This document shows positions 26,277 to 34,317 of a DNA stretch of 64,000 nt, piece by piece. Position 1 is the first letter of the stretch, and each line of letters starts with the position of its first letter. The stretch lies in the NCBI RefSeq assembly GCF_014202275.1, contig NZ_JACHGF010000007.1, forward strand, positions 186,001 through 250,000. The letters are read 5' to 3'. Origin of the DNA: Rhabdobacter roseus. Lineage in GTDB: Bacteria; Bacteroidota; Bacteroidia; Cytophagales; Spirosomataceae. The notes below the pieces were generated by a model. That model made no database searches. It saw nothing but the letters and a program-made list of their open reading frames with translations, and had not been told where the DNA came from. The position numbers and the translations under genes were made by a program.

Positions 26277-26303
26277 GGTACTTCATAAGCAATAATAAGG
26301 GTA

Positions 26304-26338
26304 AGGGCTTGGAAAAGTTAATTCCAAGCCCTATTTTT
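26304..26338 (+). terminator. terminator of the coiled-coil gene (overlaps promoter-like sequence of rpsF)
   Basis: Perfect 11-base-pair stem (26304-26314 with 26322-26332), 7-base loop, ATTTTT tail. The same bases contain TTG (26309-26311), a 20-base spacer and TATTTTTG (26332-26339), a full -33/-7 match, so one sequence may both end the upstream gene and start the ribosomal operon. Confidence 0.8.
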
Positions 26339-26394
26339 GCACCCTCATTTTGAGAGAATTATACTTACTTTGTTACTAACCAATTAATTACCGT

Positions 26395-26778
26395 ATGTCT
26401 AAGCAGTATGAAACGGTATTCATTTTAACTCCCATCTTGTCTGAGGCCCAGACAAGGGATGCCGTTGAGAAATTCCGTACGATCCTCACCTCCAATGGTG
26501 CGGAAATGGTACACGAAGAAAACTGGGGATTGCGTAAGCTGGCCTACCCCATCCAAAAGAAAAACACCGGTTACTACCAGTTGTTTGAGTACACCTCCGC
26601 CGGTCCGGTTATCGACACCCTCGAAACGGAATTCCGCCGTGATGAGCGCATCATGCGCTTTCTCACTATCTCCCTGGATAAGCACGCCGTTGCCTACAAC
26701 GAAAAGAAGCGTAAAGGGCTGGTAGGCAGAAAGAAAGAAGAGTCAACCGAAACCAAAACCGAAGAAAAGGAGGCCTAA
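26395..26778 (+). CDS. rpsF: 30S ribosomal protein bS6
   Basis: 127 residues; starts [15 protein letters not shown] and has the family core [23 protein letters not shown] and the [17 protein letters not shown] strand. An acidic/basic tail ([15 protein letters not shown]) extends it beyond the core. First gene of rpsF-rpsR-rplI. No Shine-Dalgarno sequence precedes it, unlike the next two genes. bS6 pairs with bS18 on the platform of the small subunit. Confidence 0.97.
   Translation: MSKQYETVFILTPILSEAQTRDAVEKFRTILTSNGAEMVHEENWGLRKLAYPIQKKNTGYYQLFEYTSAGPVIDTLETEFRRDERIMRFLTISLDKHAVAYNEKKRKGLVGRKKEESTETKTEEKEA
26767..26773 (+). promoter_or_regulatory. strong Shine-Dalgarno of rpsR inside the end of rpsF
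   Basis: AAGGAGG lies within the last codons of rpsF, 8 bases before the rpsR ATG. Such strong sites are unusual in Bacteroidota, where most genes lack them. Confidence 0.8.
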
Positions 26779-26781
26779 GCT

Positions 26782-27033
26782 ATGTCACTCGTAAACGAAC
26801 CGGTTGAAAAGAATATCAACCGCAAAAAATATTGCCGCTTCAAGAAAGCCGGTATTAAGTACATCGATTATAAAGATCCCAACTTCCTACTGAAGCTCGT
26901 CAACGAGCAAGGTAAAATCCTGCCCCGCCGCCTGACGGGTACCAGCCTGAAGTACCAGCGCAAGGTAGGGCAAGCAATTAAGCGGGCGCGCCACTTGGCG
27001 TTGTTACCGTTCGTAACCGATCAGTTGAAATAA
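26782..27033 (+). CDS. rpsR: 30S ribosomal protein bS18
   Basis: 83 residues, with [33 protein letters not shown]-type core (about 14-46) and the basic C-terminal [25 protein letters not shown] region typical of bS18. It begins 3 bases after the rpsF stop and is preceded by a perfect purine-rich ribosome binding site within rpsF. Together with bS6 and bS21 it forms the pocket that hides the anti-Shine-Dalgarno tail of 16S rRNA in Bacteroidia, so this site may serve feedback control. Confidence 0.97.
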   Translation: MSLVNEPVEKNINRKKYCRFKKAGIKYIDYKDPNFLLKLVNEQGKILPRRLTGTSLKYQRKVGQAIKRARHLALLPFVTDQLK

Positions 27034-27039
27034 TAAAGG

Positions 27040-27047
27040 AAGGAGGT
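27040..27047 (+). promoter_or_regulatory. strong Shine-Dalgarno of rplI
   Basis: AAGGAGGT, an eight-base match to the anti-Shine-Dalgarno consensus, 10 bases before the rplI ATG. Confidence 0.8.
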
Positions 27048-27057
27048 ACGCAACACA

Positions 27058-27501
27058 ATGGAAATCATACTATTGACAGATATCGCCGGTGTGGGTTATA
27101 AAAACGACATCGTGAGTGTTAAAGCGGGCTTCGGACGCAACTACCTGATTCCTCAGGGATTTGCCGTGCTGGCTAACAACTCGAATCGTAAGATCGTGGA
27201 GGAGAACATCCGCCAAGCCTCCCACAAGGCCGAGAAATTAAAGAAAGATGCCGAAGATATTGCCGCTTCTATTGGCGATATGGTGATCGAAATCTCGACG
27301 GTAGTGGGGGAAAGCGGCCGCATCTTTGGCCGGGTTACTAACACCCAGGTAGCCGATGGCCTTAAAGCCAAAGGAATCGACATTGATCGTAAGAAAATTA
27401 CCGTTGATGACGTGAAAAGCGTCGGAACGTATAAAGCGATCGTTGACCTGCACAAGGAAGTGAAGCACAGCGTGACGATCAACGTCGTTGCGCAGGACTA
27501 G
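27058..27501 (+). CDS. rplI: 50S ribosomal protein bL9
   Basis: 147 residues, full length. N-terminal domain: MEIILLTDIAGVGYKNDIV start, then VKAGFGRNYLIPQGFAVLA (21-39), a long connecting helix rich in Lys/Ala (about 45-75), and a C-terminal domain with GRIFGRVTNTQVADGLKAKG. Last gene of rpsF-rpsR-rplI; a long terminator hairpin starts 23 bases after the stop. Confidence 0.97.
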   Translation: MEIILLTDIAGVGYKNDIVSVKAGFGRNYLIPQGFAVLANNSNRKIVEENIRQASHKAEKLKKDAEDIAASIGDMVIEISTVVGESGRIFGRVTNTQVADGLKAKGIDIDRKKITVDDVKSVGTYKAIVDLHKEVKHSVTINVVAQD

Positions 27502-27524
27502 CTTCTGACCATACCCGTTTGACG

Positions 27525-27557
27525 AAGGCCGGAATATACCCTATATTCCGGCCTTTT
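27525..27557 (+). terminator. terminator of the rpsF-rpsR-rplI operon
   Basis: 14-base-pair perfect stem (27525-27538 with 27542-27555), 3-base loop, T-rich end. Confidence 0.92.
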
Positions 27558-27849
27558 GTATGAGGTACCTTGCTTACCTGTTACTTCCCGGTTCGGCCTA
27601 GAGGTACTTTTGGTCCAAGGTAGTTTGTTAATCCGTAGCGTTGATCGCCCTGTTTAAGAAGATGGTGGGGTTAGTTTCTTCAAGCTGCAACGTTGTCTTT
27701 TCGGCTGCAACCGCTTCGGCGGTCCGATTCGTTACTTTCTCCGTACATAGCCTCCGGCTATGCACGGAGAAAGTGCCTCGTTTCGCTCGAAAACCCTTCG
27801 TTTCGCTATTAAATTAATATCCCAAACACCTTCTAAGCGTTAGTACGCC
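27558..27849. other. intergenic region before hemW with long hairpin
   Basis: No credible gene. Contains GGTAC words, TTCGCTCG/TTCGCT-type short repeats and the strong hairpin listed at 27734-27774. No clear TAnnTTTG promoter for hemW was found. Confidence 0.5.
27734..27774. repeat. 41-base inverted repeat
   Basis: Arms 27734-27752 and 27756-27774 pair over 18 of 19 positions (one A/C mismatch) around a TCC loop. There is no T run on either strand, so it is not a simple terminator. It may be a remnant of a miniature mobile element or an RNA structure in the hemW leader. Confidence 0.7.
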
Positions 27850-28995
27850 ATGCACTTGTACGTTCACATTCCTTTTTGTCGGCAAGCCTGCCATTACTGC
27901 GATTTTCATTTCAGTACCCAAACCGGGCAAAAGCGGGAAATGACCGGGATGATTGCGCGGGAAATAGCCTTGCGATCCGGGTATCTGCCCGGCACCGAAC
28001 TTCAGACGCTGTACCTGGGCGGAGGTACTCCCTCGCTGCTGGACGAAGCAGAACTAGTCCTGTTGCTGGAAACGGCCCGTACGCACTTTTCCCTTAAACC
28101 CAACGCCGAAATCACCCTGGAGGCAAACCCCGACGACCTCGACCCAACGAAGCTACGCGAGCTGGCCCGGGCGGGCATCAATCGGCTGAGCATCGGCATT
28201 CAATCGTTTAACGACGCTCACTTAAAGTACCTCCACCGCGTTCATTCGGGCCCAGAAGCCGAATGCTGCGTGAAGCAGGCCCAAGACGCCGGGATTAGCA
28301 ATATCTCCATCGACCTGATCTACGCCATTCCGGCTCCGGACCACCAGGTACTTCGGGAAGATCTGGAACGCGCCCTGGCGCTACGCGTATCCCATATCTC
28401 TGCCTACTGCCTTACCATTGAGCCCCAGACGGTCTTTGGCAACTGGCTGCACAAAAAGAAGATAGAGCCCATCGACGACGACTTTGCCGCCGAGCAGTTC
28501 GAGTTACTGGTGAGTCAACTGGCTCAGCACGGCTACGAGCAGTACGAGATTTCTAACTTTGCCCGCGACGGGCAGTACAGCCAGCACAATACCGCCTACT
28601 GGCAACGCCGCTCCTACCTGGGCGTAGGCCCCAGCGCCCACTCCTACGATGGTGCCAGTCGCCAGTACAACGTCAGCCACAATGCGCAGTACCTGCGGGC
28701 GCTCCAGCGGCACGAAGTACCCGCCACGCGGGAGGTACTTAGCCGTACCGACCAGGTGAATGAGTACCTGCTTACGGGCCTGCGCACCAAGTGGGGCTGC
28801 CGCCTCGACCTGCTGGCCGAGCTCTCAGAAGGGGGCTTTTTACGCAGCCAAAATCAAACTTTGTTTCGGCTGTTTGAAAAGGGGTGGCTACAGATAATCA
28901 ACGATACGCTGCTGCTGACCGAAGCCGGAAAGCTCTTCGCCGACCGGGTGGCCAGCGAGCTATTTCTCGATAGCGAGTCCGGGTTGATCAACTAA
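27850..28995 (+). CDS. hemW: radical SAM heme chaperone HemW
   Basis: 381 residues. The radical-SAM cluster motif is CRQACHYCDF with Cys10, Cys14 and Cys17, followed by LYLGGGTPSLL (about 55-65), ITLEANPDDLD and GINRLSIGIQSFND. The HemN_C domain follows (about 300-375). HemW-type proteins carry heme to target enzymes; they lack the residues of the true coproporphyrinogen oxidase HemN, and the C-x3-C-x2-C-D-F spacing with a short N-terminus fits HemW. Monocistronic between terminators. Confidence 0.9.
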   Translation: MHLYVHIPFCRQACHYCDFHFSTQTGQKREMTGMIAREIALRSGYLPGTELQTLYLGGGTPSLLDEAELVLLLETARTHFSLKPNAEITLEANPDDLDPTKLRELARAGINRLSIGIQSFNDAHLKYLHRVHSGPEAECCVKQAQDAGISNISIDLIYAIPAPDHQVLREDLERALALRVSHISAYCLTIEPQTVFGNWLHKKKIEPIDDDFAAEQFELLVSQLAQHGYEQYEISNFARDGQYSQHNTAYWQRRSYLGVGPSAHSYDGASRQYNVSHNAQYLRALQRHEVPATREVLSRTDQVNEYLLTGLRTKWGCRLDLLAELSEGGFLRSQNQTLFRLFEKGWLQIINDTLLLTEAGKLFADRVASELFLDSESGLIN

Positions 28996-29070
28996 AATAC
29001 GTTGGGTGAATTTATTGATAGCAAGGAAGTAGAAGTACCTAGGTACTTAGGGGGCTCTTCTTTCATAAAC

Positions 29071-29113
29071 AAAAAAGTACCCCCCGGACCTAATGCGGCC
29101 GAGGGGGTACTTT
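29071..29113 (-). terminator. terminator between convergent hemW and DUF6807 genes
   Basis: 11-base-pair stem (29074-29084 with 29103-29113) containing AAGTACC/GGTACTT words; on the minus strand it is followed by TTTTTT. An inner CGG/CCG pairing extends it. It probably ends the PUL-side transcript and may act on hemW too. Confidence 0.75.
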
Positions 29114-29138
29114 CATCTTAAAAATGGGTAGTTTGAGC

Positions 29139-30164
29139 CTATTTCACTTTGGCAAAATCGGCGGCCAGGGCATCTAGCTCCGCTTCGGTGAGGTACTTGG
29201 AGTCTACCACCAGGCGGTATCGGAACGTTTGCGATTCGCCTTTTTTCAACTGAAAATTTTTCGCCTCTTTCCCGTTGGTAAACTCCTTGGTACCCATAGG
29301 GTTGATGGCAAACAGGCCGTAGCCGCGGGCGTGCCAGTACGAGGGGTAGCTTACGTTTTTGGGATGATCAATGATGGCTACGCCGATCTTCTCGTTGCCA
29401 ATTTGCCCCGTAAGGTTACACCAGACGGAACGCTTGGCCCACACATCTTCCCCCTTGATGCCTTCTTTGTTGGTATAACTACCCGTTACCCCCGTGTTAT
29501 TGAGGGCAGGTACTTTGGTAGCGATGCCGCTGGCATCCGTAAATAGCTCGGGCTTGTTGGAGGGGTGCTCGAGCTGGCGAGCCAGGCGGACGGCAAACAC
29601 GCCCTCTTTGGAGTCCTTGAACGTAATGTCTTCCTGCGTAGCGGTCAGGGTGGTGATGCGGTCGATAGTGCGCTGCTCGCCGACGGCTCCAAACACATAG
29701 GTCGTTGTTTCTTTTAGCATCAGGCCACCATCCTGGTTGATCCAGTCGGCAGTTACGGTGAGCTCACCCTTCTTCTTGCCACTCTTCATGGACTTAACGC
29801 CCGTATGCAGGATATCCCCGTACTTGTGCTTGGTTCGGTCAACGGCGGCGGAGCTGTTCCAAAAATCGTATCCGTTCACATCCCCGTGGTTGAGCCATAC
29901 CCCCACGTGATGCGGGTGATCTACGCGCTCGTCGGGCCGGGGGTCCATGGGCCAGCCGCGGGTAATGGCCGTGCCGTGGGCCGTCTGGACGGGATAAAGT
30001 ACCGCTTTCTTCAGATCACCGCCCGGATAAATGTAGGCCGTAAAAGGTTTCCCGTCTACGGTAACGGTCACTTTCTTCTCGGCTTCCAGATGGGTCAGTT
30101 CCACGCGTTGAGCCGTAGCTACCCCGGCGTAGAGGGCCAGGGCAATCGTTGCAATATTTTTCAT
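29139..30164 (-). CDS. secreted DUF6807 (PmoA-like) protein
   Basis: 341 residues from the ATG at 30164, with a Sec signal peptide ending VATAQ. The DUF6807 pattern is clear: GGDLKKAVLYPVQTAHGTAITRGWP-type start, then RVDHPHHVGVWLNHGDVNGYDFW (about 85-107), and near the end YWHARGYGLFAINPMG. This family often sits beside Gfo/Idh/MocA oxidoreductases and sugar-modifying proteins; the molecular role is unknown. It is the last gene of the block transcribed from the Tat/Sec enzyme cluster, 90 bases after the oxidoreductase gene. Confidence 0.85.
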   Translation of the reverse strand: MKNIATIALALYAGVATAQRVELTHLEAEKKVTVTVDGKPFTAYIYPGGDLKKAVLYPVQTAHGTAITRGWPMDPRPDERVDHPHHVGVWLNHGDVNGYDFWNSSAAVDRTKHKYGDILHTGVKSMKSGKKKGELTVTADWINQDGGLMLKETTTYVFGAVGEQRTIDRITTLTATQEDITFKDSKEGVFAVRLARQLEHPSNKPELFTDASGIATKVPALNNTGVTGSYTNKEGIKGEDVWAKRSVWCNLTGQIGNEKIGVAIIDHPKNVSYPSYWHARGYGLFAINPMGTKEFTNGKEAKNFQLKKGESQTFRYRLVVDSKYLTEAELDALAADFAKVK

Positions 30165-30254
30165 AAAAAAGCAATTTGACAAACAGGTAGATTGGGATCT
30201 CTAAAGCAGAAAAAAGGGCCAGCACCAGGAGTAGTACCGACCCTTTCTCTCCGC

Positions 30255-31598
30255 CTAACTCAATACGATGTCCGTTTTCTTGGTATCCCAGGTTACGCGC
30301 TTGCCGGTATGCATGGCCTGCGTGGCCATGATATTCGCTACCGAATGGTTGAAGCCCGCCCGGGCCGGTGCGTTGGGTTGCTTGCGGTTGCGGATACACT
30401 CCATCCAGTTGCGCATATGCATGGAAGTCATGGGGTCGGCACCGGTGTTGGCACCGGTTTCCATCTTGATGCCGCCGGTACCCAGTTCCATTTTGGGCAG
30501 CATATTGGCCTGCATATTCATAGCCTTAGCCGCATTGGCGCTCAGACCGCCATCAGGAGTGATCTGGTTCGTATCCAGGTTAATCATCCCACCGTTGGAG
30601 TAGTAGTATTCCTTCACGTCACCAGCGGCCTGGTGCATCCGGGATGAGTAAATAACCTGGAAGCCTTTTTCTTTGTCGTCAAAAGGACCGTAGTCAAATA
30701 CCGCCGTAAAGGTGTCGGCATTGGTACGGCCATCTTTCCATACATACACGCCCCCGTTGGCTACCACGCTGCGGGGTGCTTCGAAGCCCGAGAACCAGTG
30801 TACCGTATCAATCTGGTGCGACATCCACTGTCCCGGAATCCCCGAGGAGTACGGGTAGAACAGGCGGTACTCCAGGTAGTAGCGCGGGTTCCAGGCTACT
30901 TTGGGACGGTTGAGCAGGAAGCGATCCCAGTCTACATCTTCCTTCTTGATGGAATTGACCAGGTCAGGACGGCGCCAACGCCCAGGCTGATTGACGTTCC
31001 AGGTCATTTCTACCATGGAAATATCGCCAAACTTGCCCGAGCGAATAAAATCATTGGCGGCCCAGTAGTTGGGAGCACTGCGGCGCTGCGATCCAACCTG
31101 CACGATTTGTTTAGAAGCTTCTACCGTTTTCAGAGCCAGCTTGGCGTCTTCCAGCGATTCGGCAAAGGGTTTCTCCACGTATACATCCCGGCCTGACTTC
31201 ACGGCGTCGACGCAGTGCAGCGCGTGCTGGAAGTCCGCCGTACTGATAATGACGGCATCGATGTCTTTACGAGCCAGGAGTTCGTCGTTATTGCGGGCTT
31301 TAAAAAAGTCTTTGGAAGCCGATGGTTTATCTTTAAAGTACTTTTCGGCTTCGTCCCGACGGCGGTTCCAGATGTCAGAAACCCCCACAAATTCAAAATT
31401 CATGGCCTTGGCGTGGTCGGCAAAGCTGGGAGCCAGGGAACTACGGAACCGATCCGAGAAGCCAATGATACCTACCCGTACGCGGTCGTTGGCGCCTACA
31501 ATACGGCGGTAGCTGCCTGCGCTCATGGCGTTGGCCGAAAGGGCCACACCCGCCGTAGCCAGGGCAGTTTTCTTTATAAAGTCTCTTCTGCTACTCAT
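30255..31598 (-). CDS. Tat-exported Gfo/Idh/MocA-family oxidoreductase
   Basis: 447 residues with a twin-arginine signal (SSRRDFIKKTALATAG), so it is likely folded with its NAD(P) cofactor before export. Rossmann start VGIIGF at about 42-47, the family Glu-Lys-Pro at 142-144 (YVEKPFAESL), then the C-terminal beta-sheet substrate domain with WMSHQIDTVHWF. Relatives oxidise or reduce sugar C3 hydroxyls. Its neighbours (tandem DUF1080 protein, TIM-barrel isomerase, DUF6807) suggest a periplasmic 3-keto-glycoside route. Substrate unknown. Confidence 0.9.
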   Translation of the reverse strand: MSSRRDFIKKTALATAGVALSANAMSAGSYRRIVGANDRVRVGIIGFSDRFRSSLAPSFADHAKAMNFEFVGVSDIWNRRRDEAEKYFKDKPSASKDFFKARNNDELLARKDIDAVIISTADFQHALHCVDAVKSGRDVYVEKPFAESLEDAKLALKTVEASKQIVQVGSQRRSAPNYWAANDFIRSGKFGDISMVEMTWNVNQPGRWRRPDLVNSIKKEDVDWDRFLLNRPKVAWNPRYYLEYRLFYPYSSGIPGQWMSHQIDTVHWFSGFEAPRSVVANGGVYVWKDGRTNADTFTAVFDYGPFDDKEKGFQVIYSSRMHQAAGDVKEYYYSNGGMINLDTNQITPDGGLSANAAKAMNMQANMLPKMELGTGGIKMETGANTGADPMTSMHMRNWMECIRNRKQPNAPARAGFNHSVANIMATQAMHTGKRVTWDTKKTDIVLS

Positions 31599-31738
31599 AG
31601 GGTTAACTATTTAGGTTTTACAATATATGTTTGCAAAATAATAGGGTAGAAACCACGATGGCTTCTTTGGTCATAGTACCGGCAAACCGTCCAAAGGTAC
31701 TATGGTTAAAAGGGTACTTTGATCTAAGCTAAAAGGCT

Positions 31739-33106
31739 TTACTTGATTTCTTTTACTTTCAGGCTCCGGAACGAAACCAAATCGCCGTGATCCTGCAAGA
31801 GTAGGTTTCCTTCTTTGGCCAGGCCAAAACCTTCAAAATCCTTGTACTTGGAGCGGGCTACCAAGGCTTTATAAATGGCCCCACCGCGCTTGTATTCCAG
31901 TACTTTTTGTTCGTTCAGAAAATGCTCCACGGTACCATCCGGGTGCACCACCAGGCGGCCTCGGTTCCACTCGCCAATTTTCTTCTGGGAGTTGCCGGGC
32001 TTTTCGGCGGGAATCAGGTCGTATAGAGATGCCAGCGTGCGGTTTCCTACTACGCCCATTTTAGCGTCAGGGTGCTTGGCGTCGTCCAGTACCTGGTACT
32101 CCAGGCCCAGGCCGGACTTTCCTTTGGCGTCCAGGCCTTCGTTGACGAAGTACTTCACGCCACTGTTGGCTCCTTCGGTGAGCTTAAACTCAAATTGAAA
32201 CTCAAAGCCGGGACCAAATTTCTCGCGAGTCACGATGTCATTACCGGTTTCAGAGCCGTCAGACTTGGCTACGGTAATGGTACCGTCCTGGTAGCTCCAG
32301 CGCTTCGGCGGAAACTCCTGGCTGTTGTAACCACGCCAGTGCTCGGCCGTTTTGCCGTCGTACAGCAGCTTCCAGCCCTGCGATTTTTCCAGCTCGGAAA
32401 GGTTGTTGGGCAGCATGTTTACCACCCGAATATCGGCCGTCGGACTGGGCTTGAGGTCCGTGGTTTTGATGCGCACGTTTTTCCAGCGTACCTGCGTACC
32501 TTCCTGCTCTTTTTTATTGATGGAATGTACCTGTAAGCAAATAAAGCCGCTGGGCGTCATGTCGTCAATGAGGTGCGCCACGGGCACATCGTTCACAAAA
32601 GTACGGATGGAATTGCCGATGGCTTCCACGCGGTACTTGTTCCACTCGCCCTTCTTAAAGGCTTTCCGGCCCGACTGATTGATGTCGACGGGGTACAACC
32701 AGCCACGGCGGGCTTCGTCATAGATACCTCCCGACCAGGCGCGGTCGCTGGGGTCGATTTCAATCTGATATCCGTGCACGCGGCCGTCCTGGTAGTCGGG
32801 CTTAGAGAGGCTACGAATCTGAATTCCGGAGTTCAGACTATTATCGACCATCACATCGCACTCAAAAATGAAATCGGAATAGTCTTTCTCGGTAGTCAGA
32901 AACGAGTTGGGGGTATTCAGGGTGGAAGTACCGATGATCATCCCGTCCTTTACCTCGTACTTGGCCTTGCCGTTCAGCTGTTTCCAGCCGGTAAGGTCCT
33001 TGCCGTTAAAGAGCATTTGCCAGCCATCTTTCGACTTTTGGGCGTATCCTGTGGTCAGTGCACCTGCGAGTAAGGCTGCCATCAGCCAAAAACGTTTTTT
33101 CTTCAT
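31739..33106 (-). CDS. secreted protein with two DUF1080 (3-keto-disaccharide hydrolase/lyase) domains
   Basis: 455 residues, Sec signal ending GYAQ. Two copies of the concanavalin-like DUF1080 fold: residues about 27-215 (WQMLFNGKDLTGWKQ start, SGIQIRSLSKPDYQDGRVHG, EIDPSDRAWSGGIYDE) and about 243-455 (WKLLYDGKTAEHWRGY start, GANSGVKYFVNEG, GLGLEYQVLDD). DUF1080 proteins act on 3-keto-glycosides, by hydrolysis or elimination/hydration. Most relatives have one domain; the tandem form may combine two steps or two specificities. Which copy is active cannot be told. Confidence 0.88.
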   Translation of the reverse strand: MKKKRFWLMAALLAGALTTGYAQKSKDGWQMLFNGKDLTGWKQLNGKAKYEVKDGMIIGTSTLNTPNSFLTTEKDYSDFIFECDVMVDNSLNSGIQIRSLSKPDYQDGRVHGYQIEIDPSDRAWSGGIYDEARRGWLYPVDINQSGRKAFKKGEWNKYRVEAIGNSIRTFVNDVPVAHLIDDMTPSGFICLQVHSINKKEQEGTQVRWKNVRIKTTDLKPSPTADIRVVNMLPNNLSELEKSQGWKLLYDGKTAEHWRGYNSQEFPPKRWSYQDGTITVAKSDGSETGNDIVTREKFGPGFEFQFEFKLTEGANSGVKYFVNEGLDAKGKSGLGLEYQVLDDAKHPDAKMGVVGNRTLASLYDLIPAEKPGNSQKKIGEWNRGRLVVHPDGTVEHFLNEQKVLEYKRGGAIYKALVARSKYKDFEGFGLAKEGNLLLQDHGDLVSFRSLKVKEIK

Positions 33107-33230
33107 TCAGTAAGCTAAGTCAGAAAGGGTTATTGTACTAAATAAGGGGTACCTAGGTACCTACTACCTTCTATAACGATCATTAAGGGTTACTACCCTG
33201 ACAACCATCCCCGAATTATGCCGGAGGCGA

Positions 33231-34145
33231 TTAGCTCAGTGGGTTTTTCAAGGTACCCGTGATGTACTCCTTGTTCGTCACCGCGCAGGAGTAGGCGGTT
33301 TTGTCAGGATCTGGTACGCCGTCCAGCTCAACAACGGCCCAGCCCTTAAACTTGATTTTATCCAGGGCTTTGAATACCGCGGGTACATCTACCCGGCCTT
33401 GCCCCAGCTCCACAAACTTGTAGCCACTTTTGGTGTCGGCGGGTTTGGTATCTTTCAGGTGCAGCGCATGGAGCATGTTTTTATACTGAATGACCGCCTT
33501 CTCGGGTTCGCCTCCGCCCTGCTTGTAGTGAGCAATGTCCAGCAGCAGCTTCACGTAGCGCGGGTCCATACCCTGCACAATCTGGTCAATCTCTTCGGGC
33601 GTTTCGCCCAGCTGGTGCATGTGGTTGTGGTACACGGCCTGCACGCCCAGATCGGCCGTTTGTTTTCCGATCTCGTTCATGACGGTGGCCAGGCGTTTGA
33701 GCTCCTCGGCGGAGGGAGCGCGGTCTTTGGGGCGGGCGCTGTTGGTGAGCTGCATGGAATTCCCACCCAGGGCTTTCACAAAGCTGGCGTGCGCCACGTG
33801 CATATCGATGGTACTGGCCTCTTTGGCCGGGTCGATCTCCACGTTACCACTCGAAAACATACAAAGGTACATCCCGTTGGCCTGTAGCATGTCCCGCAGT
33901 TCGGAGACTTTGTTTCGGTAGGGACCAAAGGTATTGGCGCGTAGTTGAATGCCTTTGTAGCCCAGCGAGGCTAAGTCTTTAATAGCCTGCTCGTCTTTTC
34001 CGCCCCAGGTAATGGCCGAATAGCCAATCTTGATGTTGCTTTTTTTGAGTAATGCTTCGCCCCATACGGAGTCCCAGGCGGGTAGTGCAAGCGCAGAAGC
34101 GGTAAGCAGAGAGGTTTGCTTTAAAAAGGATCGTCGGTCGGTCAT
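33231..34145 (-). CDS. Tat-exported sugar phosphate isomerase/epimerase-like TIM-barrel protein
   Basis: 304 residues from the ATG at 34145, with twin-arginine signal TDRRSFLKQTSLLTASALA. The xylose-isomerase-like TIM barrel (AP endonuclease 2 family) is visible in KIGYSAITWGGKDEQAIKDL, GYKGIQLRANTFG, VYHNHMHQLG (metal His), YVKLLLDIAHYKQGGG (metal Asp/His) and GWAVVELDG. A longer frame to 34355 crosses a terminator and is rejected. Related secreted proteins act as hydratases/isomerases of keto-sugars. It is separated from the DUF1080 gene by 124 bases. Confidence 0.88.
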   Translation of the reverse strand: MTDRRSFLKQTSLLTASALALPAWDSVWGEALLKKSNIKIGYSAITWGGKDEQAIKDLASLGYKGIQLRANTFGPYRNKVSELRDMLQANGMYLCMFSSGNVEIDPAKEASTIDMHVAHASFVKALGGNSMQLTNSARPKDRAPSAEELKRLATVMNEIGKQTADLGVQAVYHNHMHQLGETPEEIDQIVQGMDPRYVKLLLDIAHYKQGGGEPEKAVIQYKNMLHALHLKDTKPADTKSGYKFVELGQGRVDVPAVFKALDKIKFKGWAVVELDGVPDPDKTAYSCAVTNKEYITGTLKNPLS

Positions 34146-34218
34146 AATCGATTTTTTATTCAAGGTACTTCTAAGGTAAAGCCAGGCTTTGGTTGATTTT
34201 ACTACTCCCGGCAAAGAG

Positions 34219-34243
34219 AAAAGCCCCCAAAGAGGGGACTTTT
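34219..34243 (-). terminator. terminator after susD1
   Basis: Hairpin aaaagcccc/ggggactttt with one mismatch and a short loop; on the minus strand it ends in CTTTTCT. It lies 75 bases after the end of the SusD gene and before the TIM-barrel gene start. Confidence 0.6.
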
Positions 34244-34317
34244 CTACCGGGGAATCAATCGCATGGCAGTATACGCCGGTTGGCGAAAACCACCCTACCC
34301 TCACACAGGTAGTATTT

